Shown here piece after piece: positions 43,042 through 55,451 of a DNA stretch of 64,000 bases; positions within the stretch are counted from its first letter, which is position 1, and every line of letters starts with the position of its first letter. Position numbers and translations under genes: made by a program. The notes below the pieces were generated by a model, which saw only the letters and a list, made by a program, of their open reading frames with translations, did no database searches and was not told the origin of the DNA. The stretch comes from Cryptomeria japonica. Its lineage: Eukaryota > Streptophyta > Pinopsida > Cupressales > Cupressaceae. The DNA is taken from NCBI RefSeq assembly GCF_030272615.1, contig NC_081405.1:652322920-652386919 (forward strand). Direction: 5' to 3'.

Positions 43042-45022
43042 TGCTAGAAAATGCACACTCCAATGAGAAATTGTAGGTGATTGAAGGTTTTGTCATTGAT
43101 GGCAACCTTGCGATCCCAGTACTGGATCTGGCATAGCAGATGCTAATCTAAAGCAGTACAAGACATTGGATTAATATGATCCATTTTTGTAAGTCAGTGT
43201 GACTTCTTTTATAATTGAGCAGTGAGCTCTAGGCACTTGGCCTTCCTGATAGTTCTGATACTAAATGTTTAGTACAGATGCCAAGCTAATAAGATGAGGG
43301 GGGGGGTGAATCATACAAACTTAATCTTCCATAAAAACAACAGATTCAACCTCAGTAACCTTATCAGAAAAACTCTAAAGCATACAAATTCATAAATAGA
43401 TAAGATCACAAAACATATAACACTAGATTTAAAGTGGAAACCCAAATGGGGAAAAACCACTGTGGGATTTTGGACCCACTAAGAAATATACTCTTCTAGA
43501 GTATGCTCAGTTAAAAGCAAATCTTATTAAAGATTACAAACACATTTCTAGATGTGACCCGGTTAAGGGATTTCCCTCAGATATGTTAGGATCTTCACCT
43601 TGTTAGAAGTGACCTTGTCAAAGGATTTCAAACACTCAATCAGAATGTCACCTTGCTAGAGAATTTACAAATAAGACTGTTAAGTCCACTCGGTTAAGAT
43701 ATTTTCTATCACTTTACAAAATAACAGTAATAAAAATCTATCTGCAACTTCACATCTAAAATTCTAAAGCAGTTTCTTATTTGCTCAATACAATCTAGCC
43801 ATAGGACTTATCTTGTCCTTCTGCTGGGCTCTATACTCTGTTTCTCAAATAGGTCTTAAAGCTTTAGTGCTCGGTAAATACTATGTAGCATCCCTATGCT
43901 TACACTTGCCCACATACATTGTTTATCAACGATTCCTTATTTATAAACAATTTGCCAACCACTTAATCTCCTTGATCACATTTCCCATGATCAATCATAA
44001 CCATCAGATCTTCAAACTTGACTAGGTTCAATGTATCCTTCGATCTGAAAATGTTTTACCTTGCCTTGGAACTTGCATACATTTCTTGGAACTTGTGCTA
44101 GGGTATTGCGGTTCAATCTAAGCTGTAGATCTTCTTGCCGATTTTCCTTTGCCATAGATTATTTAACAAACTTCATGCATGGCATACCAATCATTTAATC
44201 AGTTCCAGCTCATCAGCTTCCTTCATTAAATAATACTTTTATTCATTCAATGCTTTCTGCTATTACTCAGTTGCAACTCAATGAATACTAAACTTCACTC
44301 AGTAGACATTCCACCTTCATTAACCGATAGTGATAACCTTAGGGTTTACCGACTAGGTTCTTTTCTCGGTAACATAGTATAGTATTAACCTAACAAACAA
44401 CAACATATGTAAGATATCAAAATAATCTAAACATTATGATCTCATCATTGTCTAACTCGGTAGTAGTTTCCCATTGAATAACTTATTTCTCCCCTTTTTC
44501 ATCACATTCTTTGTGTGTCTTTTACCGACTTCTTTATACTCATCAAATCATTCTTCTTAAGATATGGCAACATCATACTGAATTAGAAAATCAATTTCTT
44601 GACATCAATGACAAAATAATAATATTAAGACAGTAAACATCCTTGATCAGTTATATCCATAATCATCATCAATCTTCTCAATATCCTTATTTAAATGCCA
44701 ACAATCTCCCTTTGTCTATTATAATACCAACACTTCCTGCATGTGCAAGCCCTTATTGTAAGAGTAATATTCCCTTATCAGCCAGTAAGCAAATAGTGTG
44801 GGTCACAAATCCCGCCGAGGTTTTTCCCACACCGGGTTTCCTCGTTAAAATACTATGTTATGGTGTGCTTCTCATGTGATTATTGTTATTCTTGTTTACT
44901 GCATTATTTCTGGTTTACCGGTACACAATTTTAATATTTTTTCATGTTTTAAGTCAAGTAAATGTATCCACCGGTTAGATACTGATTCACCCCCCCTCTC
45001 AGTATCTTTGGGAATCCTAACA
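43042..45022 (+). repeat. B 3' LTR, internally deleted and split by a solo LTR
   Basis: Segments 43042-43246 and 44738-45022 belong to B. Compared with the 5' LTR, about 290 bp between the ACCTTACAATC region and the GGATTTGGCATAG region (37278-37567 in the 5' copy) are missing. The end is the normal GGAATCCTAACA. The missing part includes the likely TATA region. Confidence 0.85.
43247..44732 (-). mobile_element. Solo LTR of the G family in B
   Basis: It runs from TGATAGTTCTGATAC to AATACCAACA on the + strand. It is flanked by a perfect 5 bp duplication CTTCC (43242-43246 and 44733-44737). It aligns over its length with G's LTRs (50294-51816 and 56454-57922). A solo LTR arises when the two LTRs of an element recombine and the interior is lost. 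Small frames inside recur in the G LTRs and are not genes. Confidence 0.92.
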
Positions 45023-45330
45023 GTTTCTCTATATACACTTCTTCTTCAAGTATTCCATTCAAGAATGTAGATTTCACATCCATCTAATACACTTTGAATC
45101 CCTTGAAGGTTGCATATGCAAGAAGCATTCAAACTCCTTCCAATCTAGCTACTGGAGCAAAGGTTTCTCCATAGTCTTCTCCTTCTTCTTGAGCACATCC
45201 CTTACAAACCAATCTTGCTTTGTTTCTTACCACTATGCCACCTTCATTTCATTTGCTTCTAAAAACCCATTTGGTGCCAATAACATTTTTATGCTCAAGT
45301 CTGGGTACTAAAGACCATGTACCATTCTTT
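45023..45330 (-). pseudogene. D reverse transcriptase, 5' part
   Basis: The minus strand encodes the RT start with NGTWSLVPRL- and RLEGV-like blocks and ends LEEEVYIE at B's insertion point (45023). It resumes as KPDGFAL at 37209. Stops are present. This join shows that B hit the RT coding region. Confidence 0.8.
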
Positions 45331-45335
45331 TCTAT

Positions 45336-46604
45336 CTAGTCAAATTCCTCTTCCATAGCCTCAACCCATTCTTCTTCTTTGTGTGACTCTTTAAATGTTT
45401 TAGGCTCAAATTCAGAAATCATGCAAGAACTTTCTCTGACCTTTATTCTTGTAAGAATTCCTGCATCCTTATCTCCTATGATCTGCTTTGGATCATGATG
45501 TAGCTTTACATACCTAGGAATGATCTTAACTGATTCCTCTTGCTTTTCTTCTTCATCCTCATCTTCATTTACATCAGCATCTACCAGTGTCGGAGCACTG
45601 TTACTAGTACTTGTTTGTTTTACAACCAGTTCCCAGAAGGTTACAACCGTTTCATCTACTACTCTCTCATTGCCAGTTTCCTCAAGTTTCTCAGAGGTTT
45701 CATCAACTCTAACATTGATAATTTCAACAATTCTCCGAGTCCTATTGTTAAAACACTTGAGAGCTTTGCTCTTGGTGAAATACACTAGAAATATTCCCTC
45801 ATCACATTTTGCATGAAACTTGCTATGGCATTCACTTCTCTTGATATAACAATTATTACCAAACACTCTAAAGTAGCTTACTACAGAAGTTTTACCAGTC
45901 CAATACTCATAAGGATTTGTATCCTTACCTTTCTTGATGAGTACCCAGTTCATAGTGTAGACTATAGTGCTCACCGCTTCTCTCCAAAAAGTGTGAGCAA
46001 CCTTCCCTTGAATCAACATTGTTCTGGTTTCTTTAACTATAGTCTGGTTGTTCCTTTCTGCTAGGCCATTTTGTTGTGGAGTCTGGGGGGTAGATAGTTG
46101 CCTCTTGATGTCATTCTCTTCATAGTACTTATTGAATTCTCCAGAAGTGAACTCACCTCCTTGGTCAGTTCTAAGGCATTTGATCCTCTTACCACTTTCC
46201 TTTTCAACTAGTGCTCTGAGGGCTTTGAACTTTCCAAAAGCTTCAAACTTGTCTTTCAAGAATGTGACCCACATCATTCTTGAGCAATCATCAGTAAGAA
46301 TCATAAATTACCTATCTCCCTGAACACTCCTAGTTTTCATAGGACCACACAAATTAGTATGTGCAAGATCAAGTAAATTATCTGCTGTGAAAGATTTACC
46401 TTTGAAGGTTGAGGAAGACATTTTCCCTAGTTTACATTCTCTGCACAAAGGATTCTCTGGTTTGTTCAGCACAAGCAATCCTCTAACTGCCTTGATCTTA
46501 CTAGCCTTCACAATATTATCAAAATTTACATGACAGAGTCTCCTATGCCATATCCAACTATCATCAAAATTAGCCATTAGACATTGGCAAATATTTGTAT
46601 TCAA
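45336..46604 (-). pseudogene. D integrase
   Basis: The minus-strand zinc finger is WHRRLCHVNF ... PLCRECKLGK (46560-46430). The first catalytic acid, normally D in HTDLCGP, is N here (HTNLCGP, about 46370). The second (LRTDQGGEF, about 46165) and third (NGLAERNNQ, about 46050) are kept. A stop at 46307 splits the frame; the rest is open for 322 codons to the acidic EDEDEEEK linker. The element could not integrate with this copy. Confidence 0.88.
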
Positions 46605-46639
46605 CTAAAACAAGTTACCTTTGGTCTACATAGCAGTGG

Positions 46640-46976
46640 CCATTAGTTCACTACTCTTTCCGTTTATTTTGCACACTCCATCTTTGAATTCTAGAGTGAG
46701 TCCTTTATCATTCAGCTGGGAAACACTCTAAAGGTTATGCCTGAAACCTTCTACCCAATACACATTATTAGCACTACTTTTTCCATTTAGAGAGATGGAC
46801 CCTTTTCCTTTTACCATACAAGGTGCATCATTACCAAATCGGACTACACTTCCATCATACTCTTCTAGAGATAGAAAATTTCTCCAGTCATCATTCATGT
46901 GGTGAGAAGAACCACTGTCAATAATCCACTCATTAGAATTATCAAAGCGGGAGACAAGAGCCTTCTTGTCTGACAC
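46640..46976 (-). pseudogene. D aspartic protease
   Basis: The active site is WIIDSGSSHHM with the DSG triad intact (about 46940). MVKGKGSI and NVYWVEGFRHNL follow. Stop codons just after HNL end the frame. Confidence 0.85.
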
Positions 46977-47186
46977 ATCTTCCTTGATGACTACAAAAAC
47001 ACTATCTTCACTTTCTTCATCTTCTAATTCATCATCAATGACACCTTCATCAATTGCAACAAGACATTTTCTCCTATTTCCTCCTTTGAACTTTTTGAAC
47101 TTCTCCAGTTTGTCCTTATTATCACTATTAGGATAGTTGACAATAATGTGTCCTATCTTATTGCAAGAAAATCATTTTAAAGGGAG

Positions 47187-47963
47187 CTAACCTCTGCATT
47201 TTCTAGTTCCCTTAGGAAGTCTCTTGGCAAGAAGAGCTTCAAATTCCATCAGGATCTCCTCATCATCCATATCTCTTCTTTGTCTAGGTTCATAGCTGGT
47301 ACTAGTTTCTTTACCCTTTCTGGATAGTGTAGCAGATGCTTTAAAGGCTAAATCAGTCTTCTGAACATTGCCATCATAACTATTTAGGCCACATGCAGTC
47401 AACTTAGCACTGATAGAATCAAGGGATACCTTTGTCTTATCAATAGATCTCAACTCCTGAATAGCAACAACCCTTATTGCATAGACCGGTAATAAGGTTC
47501 TCAAAACTTTTCTCACAATGGTGGAATCATCCATTGTACCTCCTCCACTCTTGATGTCTCCAACAATAGTTTTAATCCTTATCCCATATTGTTGAATGGT
47601 CTCTCCTTCAACCATCTACATGTCTTCAAACTTTCCTCTAAGGTTTTCTTCCTTGGCCTGCTTTACATGCTCATCACCACCATAGATAGACTCCAAAGTA
47701 TCCCATACATCCTTAGGATTGTCTTTGTCTTGAACATCTATAAAATCAACATCAGATAGACTGCTGATAAGAGCTTCCATGACTTGCCCATTCTCCTGAA
47801 TTTCTCTTCTTTGATCATTGGTGAGAGTACCGGTAGGGACAACATAAGTATTCTCAACATAGTTCAAGTGTTGAGAACCCATCCTTTTAATATATATCTT
47901 CATTCTATCCTTCCATATCTTAAAGTTGTCTCTGTTGAACTTAGGACCTTCCCTCTTCATCAT
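47187..47963 (-). pseudogene. D gag
   Basis: The minus strand starts MMKREGPKFNRDNF at 47963. A stop at 47616 is in frame with the continuation (47615-47187). It has DVWDTLESIYGGDEHV and VRKVLRTLLPVYAIRV, typical of copia gag. The knuckle expected near 47190-47160 is damaged (GHIIVNYP-like remnant). It forms the particle and binds RNA. Confidence 0.87.
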
Positions 47964-48020
47964 TAGAATAGGATCTTTTCCTCAAGTGGTTAAGCTTATA
48001 GCATAGAGGACATGGAGGAT

Positions 48021-48032
48021 GCTCTGATACCA
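48021..48032 (-). promoter_or_regulatory. D primer binding site, initiator tRNA-Met
   Basis: The + strand GCTCTGATACCA is the exact reverse complement of TGGTATCAGAGC and lies two bases from the LTR. Confidence 0.92.
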
Positions 48033-48034
48033 AT

Positions 48035-49264
48035 TGATGAATAATGATGAATAGTAAATACTCAATAGATACTGAGAGGGGGGGGTGAATCAGTATAGAC
48101 AAAAACTACTTTATCAACTTAAACTGCAAAGACTGCACTAACTGGTAAACAGTATCACCGATCCAAAGCAGGACACTACTGGTAAAACATAGTGAGGCTG
48201 TGACAGACATAAACCAGTAACATTTAGATGTTCACAAATCCTAACATCTCATTTCCACTTCACCCATATGCTTGAATAAGTAATACATCAGAAATATAAT
48301 GACCATTGGATCATCATGCTTTACCACTTAACAAAAAACACTAATCATCACATGAAAAAGAATCACACATGGCACACTTATTTTTCATGTGGAAACCCAA
48401 TTGGGAAAAACCACAGTGGTGATGAATACCCACAAGTTGTTCTTTGAACTCTTCTGAAGTCTGCTATGTTAGGAGCCTAGTCTGTTTAAGGACTTTACAA
48501 CAGGTTCTGCTAGGAACCGATCCTACTAGGGATCACCTAGTTAAGGGATGGCTAAATAGTTGGTTAAAGGTTGGAACCCTATTAAAGGTTACCTCGCAAG
48601 AGGATTTGAAGAACTCAATGATTTTGAGTCACCCTGTTAAAGGATTTACAAAAAGCCTATTAAAGCTACCTAGTAAAGGGATTTTCCAACTGCTGAAATG
48701 GTTAAAAGTCAACAGGTAATACACTGATCTGATAACAAGACTTAATGCCAAGGTAGATCCACTTTAGTTCCTATACTTCTGCAATCACACTCTACAGATC
48801 TCAACTCACTGCACCAGTCTAGCAAGAATCAAGTATCTCTTCACTTGGATACATACAAAAACATTTGCCAATAACTTCACAATGCAAATCATCATCGACC
48901 TTATAGATAACAATTAGGTCGGTAGCCAAAACTTAAAACCCTAAGCATCTAGGTTAACAATACAGGCGGTCCAATCCTCATCATTCAGTCACATTGCATA
49001 GGGTGAAACAATCTTGAACACATCTCAAGACGTTCTCCATCACTCATTCTTTGCCACTTCTGGAAGTTGATAAACCATCACACGCTCTCCACCTTTTACT
49101 AAGATTTTGCATATTCCTAAGGTAGATAGAATTAATCTTCTTCATGCAAGATCCTCAAGGAAATCCTTCACACGCACAAGGCTGACGTGGCAACACAATC
49201 TGATCTTCATTATAATGCTAACTCATCACACGATGTCGTCGGTCAAATCACACAGACTTGAAAT
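48035..49264 (-). repeat. D 5' LTR, truncated at its outer end
   Basis: It starts TGATGAATAATG as at 24836 and follows that LTR to CACAGACTTGAAAT, then stops. About 280 bp present in the other LTR (from about 26063 on) are missing. The break meets the start of D' in the opposite orientation. Confidence 0.87.
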
Positions 49265-50293
49265 TTTTGGCATATGTGCAGAGTATGATGACATGATGAT
49301 ATTGTATGTTGCCATTGATGTAAATATGTTGAAGAGTGAACTAGTATATTGAAGTAAGCAACTTGCAAAAGAACTGGTATGATGTAGTGAACTGGTATAT
49401 GTGAAAAAGTGAAGTGGTATGTCTATCCAAGTGAACCGGTATGTTGGAATGTGAACCGATATATGAATTTTTTTGTATCAAGGTTTCATATGGTATGACT
49501 ACCAATTGGTAGTCTTAGCTTCAAGGTTTCTGGTTGAAGTGTTCCAAGCCTGTGTGATTCAACAAATGACATCATGTGATGAGTTAGCATTGTAATGAAG
49601 AACAAATTATGTTGCCATGTCAGTCTTGTGCACGTGAAGGATCTTGCATGAAGGAGATTGATCCTATCTACCTCGAGAATGTGTGTAGTCTCTGTAAACA
49701 ATGGAGAATGGGTGATGGGTTATCAGCCTCCAAGAAGCAGTGAAGAACAAATGATGGAGAATGTCTTGAGATCTGTTCAAGACTATTGTAATTAATGCAA
49801 TATGTTCAACGGTTAGGATTGAATCGATTGAATTGCTTAACATAAATGTTTAGGGTTTAGAGTTTATGCTACCGACCTATATGTTTCCTATAAGGTCGAT
49901 GTTATTTTTCATGTTGAAGTTGTTGGCAAATGTTGTGTGTGTATCTAAGTGCAGAGATACGTGATTCTTGCCAGACCAGATAAGAGAATAGATACCGACA
50001 CAGTGTGATTGCAGAAGGAAGGAACTAAAGTGGATCTACATTGGCATTGAAGTGTTGTTACCAGATCATTGTAATACTTGTTGACCTCTAACCACTTCAA
50101 CAGTTGGAAAATCCCTTAACAAGGTAGGTTTAATTGGCTTGTTGTAAATCCTTTAATAGGGTGACTCAAAATCTTTGAGCTCTTGAAATCCTCTAACAAG
50201 GTAACCTTTAACAGGGTTTAACCCTTCACTGGGTATTTTAGCCATCCCTTAACTAGGTGATCCTTGGTTCCTAATAGAACCTATTGTCAAAGT

Positions 50294-51816
50294 TGATAGT
50301 TCTGATACTAAATGTTTAGTACAGATGCCAAGCTGATAAGATGAGAGGGGGGGGTGAATCATACAAACTTAATCTTCCATAAAAACATCAGATTCAACCT
50401 CGGTAACCTATACATCAGTAATATAACCAAAACTACTAAATATGCAAACTCAAAAGCATATAAACATCATAACACTTATAACACCAAATTTAACGTGGAA
50501 ACCCAAATAGGGAAAAACCACTATGGGATTTCGGACCCACTAAGAAATATACTCTTCTGGAGTATGCTTGGCTAAAAGCAAATCCTGTTAAAGATTACAA
50601 ACACATTGTTAGATGTGACTTGGTTAAGGGATTTCCCTCAAATCTGTTAGGATCTTCACTTTGGTAGAAGTGACCTTATCAAAGGATTTCAAACACTTAA
50701 TCAGAATGTCACCTTGCTAGAGGATTTACAAATAAGACTGTTAAGTCCACTCGGTTAAGAGATTTTCCGTTACTTTACAAAATAACAGTAATAAAAATCT
50801 ATCTGCAACTTTACATCTAAAATGCTAAAGCAAATTCTTATTTTCTCAATACAATCTATTCATAGGACTTATCTTGTCCCTCTACTGGGCTCTATACTCT
50901 ATTTTCAAAGCAAGTCTTCAAGCTTCTGTGCTTGGTAAATACTGTGTAGCATCCTTGTGCTTACACTTGCCCACATACATTGTTTATCAACAGTTTCCTA
51001 TTTATAAAAAATCTGCTAACCACTTAATCTCCTTGATCACATTTCCCATGATCAATCATAGCCATCAGGTCTTCAATATTGACTAGATTCAATGTATCCT
51101 TCGATCTCAAAAATGTTCTACCCCACCTTGGAACTTGCATACATTTCTTAGAACTTGTGCTAGGGTATTGCGGTTCAATCTGAGCTGTAGATCTTCCTGC
51201 CAATTTTCCTTTGCCATAGATTCTTTAACAAACTTCATTCATGGCATACCAATCATTTAATCATATCCATCTCATTAGCTTCCTTCATTAAATAATGCTT
51301 TTATTCATTCAATGCAGTCTATTATTACTCGGTTGCAACTCAGTGAATACTAAACTTCACTCGGTAGACATTCCGCCTTCATTAACTGATAGCGATAACC
51401 TTAGGGTTTACCGACTAGGTTCCTTAGGGTTTATCGACTAGGTTCTTTGCTTGGTAACATAGAATAGTATTAACCTTGCAAACAACAACATATGTAAGAT
51501 ATCAAAACAATCTAAAACATCATGATCTCATCATTATCTAACTCAATAATAGTTGCCCATTGAATAGCTTATTTCTCTCCTTATTCATCATATTTTTTCT
51601 ATGTCTTTTACCGACTTCTTTATACTCATTAAAACATACTTCTTAACATATGGCAACATCATACTGAATTAGAAAATAAATTTCTTGACATCAATGACAA
51701 AATAATAATATTAAGATAGTAAATATCCTTAATGAGTTATATCCATAAACATCAACAACCTTCTCAATATCCTTTGAAATGCCAACAATCTCTCATTGTC
51801 TGTTATAATGCCAACA
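50294..51816 (-). repeat. G 3' LTR
   Basis: On the + strand it runs from TGATAGTTCTGATACTAAATG to ATAATGCCAACA. It is slightly longer than the partner because of a local duplication around 51400-51440 (AGGGTTTACCGACTAGGTTC repeated). Confidence 0.92.
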
Positions 51817-52145
51817 ATCTCCCCCTTTAGCATTGATGGCAAAACCAATTGATTTGACCTAATTGATTTGGATTCAGATTGCTATGAAATGTTGAAATGC
51901 TCTCCCCCATACATCAGTCTCCTCTTTTTTGATCATCAGTCTTCTCCCCCATATATTAGTCTTCTCCCCCTTTGACAACAATGCCAAAAAGTAATAAAAA
52001 AAACTAAACCATAATTTCTTTTGCTAAGAAGTGAATTACTTACTCATATGTGTCAACTCAATCTTGGTCAGAGCATTTTGTCTTCAATTCCTATTCCCTG
52101 TTTATTGTTTTTAGTACACCTTTAGAAAACCTCCTAAAGTGTGTA
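51817..52145 (-). promoter_or_regulatory. G multiple polypurine tracts
   Basis: The minus-strand LTR-proximal tract is the complement of ATCTCCCCCTTTAGCATTG (51817-51835). Others complement CTCTCCCCCATAC (about 51900), CTTCTCCCCCATA (about 51943) and CTTCTCCCCCTTTGAC (about 51960). No gene is present. Confidence 0.75.
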
Positions 52146-53760
52146 AATCAGCATCAACTCTTGAAAGATATTTTGTAGTCATTGAATTGATGCTTTCATT
52201 GAACTTGGGCAATGAATGAAAGATAGGGGTAGGACCCCTAACTTGCTTCTAAGATATTCAAAAGTGTCCCTTGGTAGTGGCTTGGTGAAGATATCCACTA
52301 TTTGTTCCTTTGTGCTAACATACTCCAATACCACTTTCTTCTCTTGAACTTCTTCTCTAAATTAATGATATTTGATAGAGATGTTCTTTGTCTTAGAGTG
52401 CATAATAGGATTCTTTGAAATGTTAATGGCACTAGTATTGTCACAGAATATAATTATTGGCTCTATAACTTGCTCATTTATACCTTCCAATAGTTGTTTG
52501 ATCCATGCTATATTAGTGCAATTGAATGCTGCAGCAACATATTCAGCTTCTGTTGTTGACTGTGAAACACATCCTTATTTCAGGCTAAGCCAACTCACTA
52601 GTCTTTCTCCTAAAAAGAAAGCTCCACCACTTGTACTTTTCCTGTCATCAATGTTGCCTGCCCAATTAGCATCAGTATAAACATTTAAATCAAAATCATT
52701 TCCTTTCTGATATACTAAGCCATAAACTTTAGTGCCTTTCACGTATCTGAAAATTCTCTTGATTGTTGTCATGTGTGTTTCCTTAGGATCTACAGAAAAT
52801 CTTGCAACTGTACCTACTACATGTGCTATATCTGGTCTATTGTGAACAACATATTGAAGTTTTCCAATCATAGATTGGTAGAGTGTCTCATCAACAGATG
52901 TAGATTCATCATTCTGTGATAGTTTACATTTGGTAGTCATAGGAGTACTTACTGGTTTTGAATCCTCCATTCCAAATTTCTTCAAGATTTTCTTTATGTA
53001 CTTGGATTGAGTAATGAAAATCTAATTTTTCATTTGCAGTATCTGTAAACCTAAAAAATACTTTCTCTCACCGATTAGTGACATCTCAAATTCTTTTCTC
53101 ATTTCATTTCCAAAGTTCTTGCATAGAGAGTCATTTCCACAAAATATAATGTCATCAACAAATATGGCTGAGATCAGTATTCCATTTTCATCATTCTTCA
53201 TGTACATGTTACTATTTTCACTTGTTCTTATAAAACCAATTTTGATCAAATAAGAGTGCAATCTATCATACCATGCGCTGGGTGCTTGTTTCAAACCATA
53301 TAAAGCTTTGTTCAATTTACATACTTGATCTGTATTCTTGTCTTCAACAAATCCTTCAGGTTGTTCAATAAAAACTTCTTCTTCTAATATACCATTCAAA
53401 AATGCAGATTTGACATCCATTTGATATATCTTGAAATTCTTGTAAGCAACATATGCCAACAATGTTCTTACTCCATCAAGTCTTGCCACAGGTGCAAAAG
53501 TTTCATAATCAATTCCTTCTTCTTGAGCATAACCTTTGCAAACTAGTCTTGCTTTATTTCTAATGACCTCACCTTTTTCATTCAACTTGTTTATGAAAAT
53601 CCACTTTGTATCAATTACATTTTTGTCCTTCGGTCTTGGGACCAGTGTCCATGTGTCATTCTTTTTTATTTGATCAATCTCTTATGTCATAGCATTTATC
53701 CAATCCTTACTATTAAATGCCTCTTTCACTATTCTCAGTTCAAATTCAGATATCAGACAT
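52146..53760 (-). pseudogene. G reverse transcriptase and RNase H
   Basis: The minus-strand RT (53585-53022) has [51 protein letters not shown] and the catalytic IFVDD (about 53160). A stop near 53022 precedes GMEDSKPVSTPM and YQSMIGKLQYVVHNRPD. RNase H has YTDANWAGNIDDRKSTSGG (about 52670) and ends with FTKPLPRDTF. It is a near-complete copia RT with a few breaks. Confidence 0.9.
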
Positions 53761-54880
53761 GTGTTCTATCTCAATTTATTCCTTGTCATCACTGGATCAT
53801 CCTTATCTCCTATAATCTGACTTGATGCATGATGTCTTCTAACATATTTGGCTAATACAGGCTCGATAGGCTCTATATGATCTTCTTCATCACTCGGTAA
53901 ATGGATATTCGCTTCATTTCTTTCAGCAGTCTGCTCGGTAAGACTTGTCAGTTGAACATAGACAAATTCATCATAATCTTCTGGTTCCTTGGAATTTCCT
54001 TCATCATTTCTTTCTACAAATTCATCAATTTTCACATTTTCACTTTCTACTATTTTGTTAGATGATTTGATTAGACATTTAAATGCTTTACTTCTAGAAG
54101 AATAACCAACAAATGTTCCTTCTTCACTTTTCTGATCAAACTTGCCATTTCTATCATCCTTGTGTATATAGCATCTACTTCCAAAGATTTTAAAATAACT
54201 TACATTAGGTTTCTTGTCATACCAGATTTCATATGGTGTCTTCAAAGTTCCTTTCTTCAGCTGTACTCAGTTCAATGTGTAAACTACTGTGCTTATTGCT
54301 TCTCTCCAAAATGTTTGTGACACTTTCTTTTCAATCATTAGGGTTCTTGCACAATCCACAATAGATCTGTTTCTTCTCTCAGCAATTCTATTTTGTTGTG
54401 GAGTTCTTGGTGCAGAGACTTGTCTTTTAATATGATGATCATTGCAGTATAAGTTAAACTCATCAGATGTGAACTCACCTCCTCTATCTGATCTAAGACA
54501 TTTTAGTTGTCTTCATGTTTCATTTTCAACTCTTGCCTTGTACCATTTAAACATTTGAAAGGCTTCTAATTTTTCTTTTAAAAACACTACTGACATCATC
54601 CTTGAGTAATCATCCACAAATAATATGAAATATTTATCACCATAGTAACTCTGAACTTTCATAGGACCACAAAGATCAGTATGCACAAGATCTAAAATTA
54701 CCTTAGAAGTGTAGGACTTACTTGTAAAGCTTGATCTTGTCATTTTTCCCAGCTGGCATCCTCGACACATAGCATTCTCAGGTTTCTCAAGACTCAGTAG
54801 ACCTCTTACTTGGTGCTTCTTACTTATTTTGATCAGATTATCAAAATTTACATGACAAAACCTTTTATGCCATAACCAGG
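53761..54880 (-). pseudogene. G integrase
   Basis: The minus-strand zinc-finger part ends CRGCQLGKMTRSSF (about 54740). D in HTDLCGPM (about 54680) is present. The second acid lies in CLRSDRGGEF (about 54490), after a stop at 54513. The third lies in QQNRIAERRN (about 54390), with R for the usual G. The C-terminal part (54245-53766) has GYSSRSKAFKC and SENVKIDEF. All three catalytic acids survive, but stops break the chain. Confidence 0.87.
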
Positions 54881-55016
54881 TATCATCTATCTATGCATAT
54901 AAACACTTATTCTGAGTTGAGTCAAGGTGAAATGTGTTACCTTTTGTTTGAGTCCCAATAGCAGCTAACTTTCCATGCTTGTCATGAACTTTGACAATTC
55001 CATTCTGAAATTCTAT

Positions 55017-55328
55017 TCAGTAACCTGTGTTGTTTAGCTGTGCTACACTCAACAAATTGTATTTCAAACCTTCAACCCAATAAACATCATTGCATTTTGC
55101 ATTGTCAAGAAGTGTTATAGATCCTTTACCTCTTACCAGACATGGTGCATCATTACCAAATCTTACATAGCCTCCATCATAGTCTTCTAATATAACAAAC
55201 TTGTGTTTATCACCTGTCATGTGATGTGAACATCCATTATCTATGATCCAAGAATCATTTTTACTTATATGAGATAGTAGGGCTTTTTCTTCATACCTTT
55301 CTTCATCTGATCCATCTTTAATAGCCAC
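55017..55328 (-). pseudogene. G aspartic protease
   Basis: The active site reads WIIDNGCSHHMTGD: DNG instead of DSG, with the aspartate kept. LVRGKGSI and NDVYWVEGLKYNLLSV follow. The frame is open for 103 codons and then stops at TGY. Confidence 0.85.
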
Positions 55329-55451
55329 ATAAACAACTTCCTCTATATCAGTTTCATCTAATTTATCATCATTAGATTCCTCATCAACTATTAGGCATGT
55401 TTTCTTATCTCTTCTTCTGAAATCTCAGTGTCCTCTATAATGATTATCTTT

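Larger units (their letters stand above)
37210..45022 (+). mobile_element. B: non-autonomous Sirevirus-like element, sister of A
   Basis: Its LTRs are 37210-37979 and 43042-45022 (the second holds a solo LTR). Flanks GTTTT (37205-37209) and GTTTC (45023-45027) fit an aged target duplication inside D's RT. The interior matches A: primer site, coiled-coil/zinc-knuckle frame, TATA-bearing spacer, ORF2, three purine tracts. No enzyme domain is present. B is on the opposite strand from its host D. Confidence 0.9.
24836..49264 (-). mobile_element. D: Ty1/copia Sirevirus-like element, split by E and B
   Basis: Its segments are 24836-26301, 35751-37209 and 45023-49264. The minus-strand order is 5' LTR (48035-49264, cut short), primer site, gag, protease, integrase, RT (interrupted by B), RNase H, polypurine tracts, and 3' LTR (interrupted by E). 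It landed in C's 5' LTR. The right LTR lacks its last approximately 280 bp relative to the left one and is joined to an inverted relative (D'). Without insertions D would be about 7 kb. Confidence 0.88.

Noticed and set aside
49840-49875. GTTTAGGGTTTAG as telomere-like repeat
   Set aside because: There is only one full TTTAGGG plus a broken one, inside LTR D'. This is too short for a telomeric tract.
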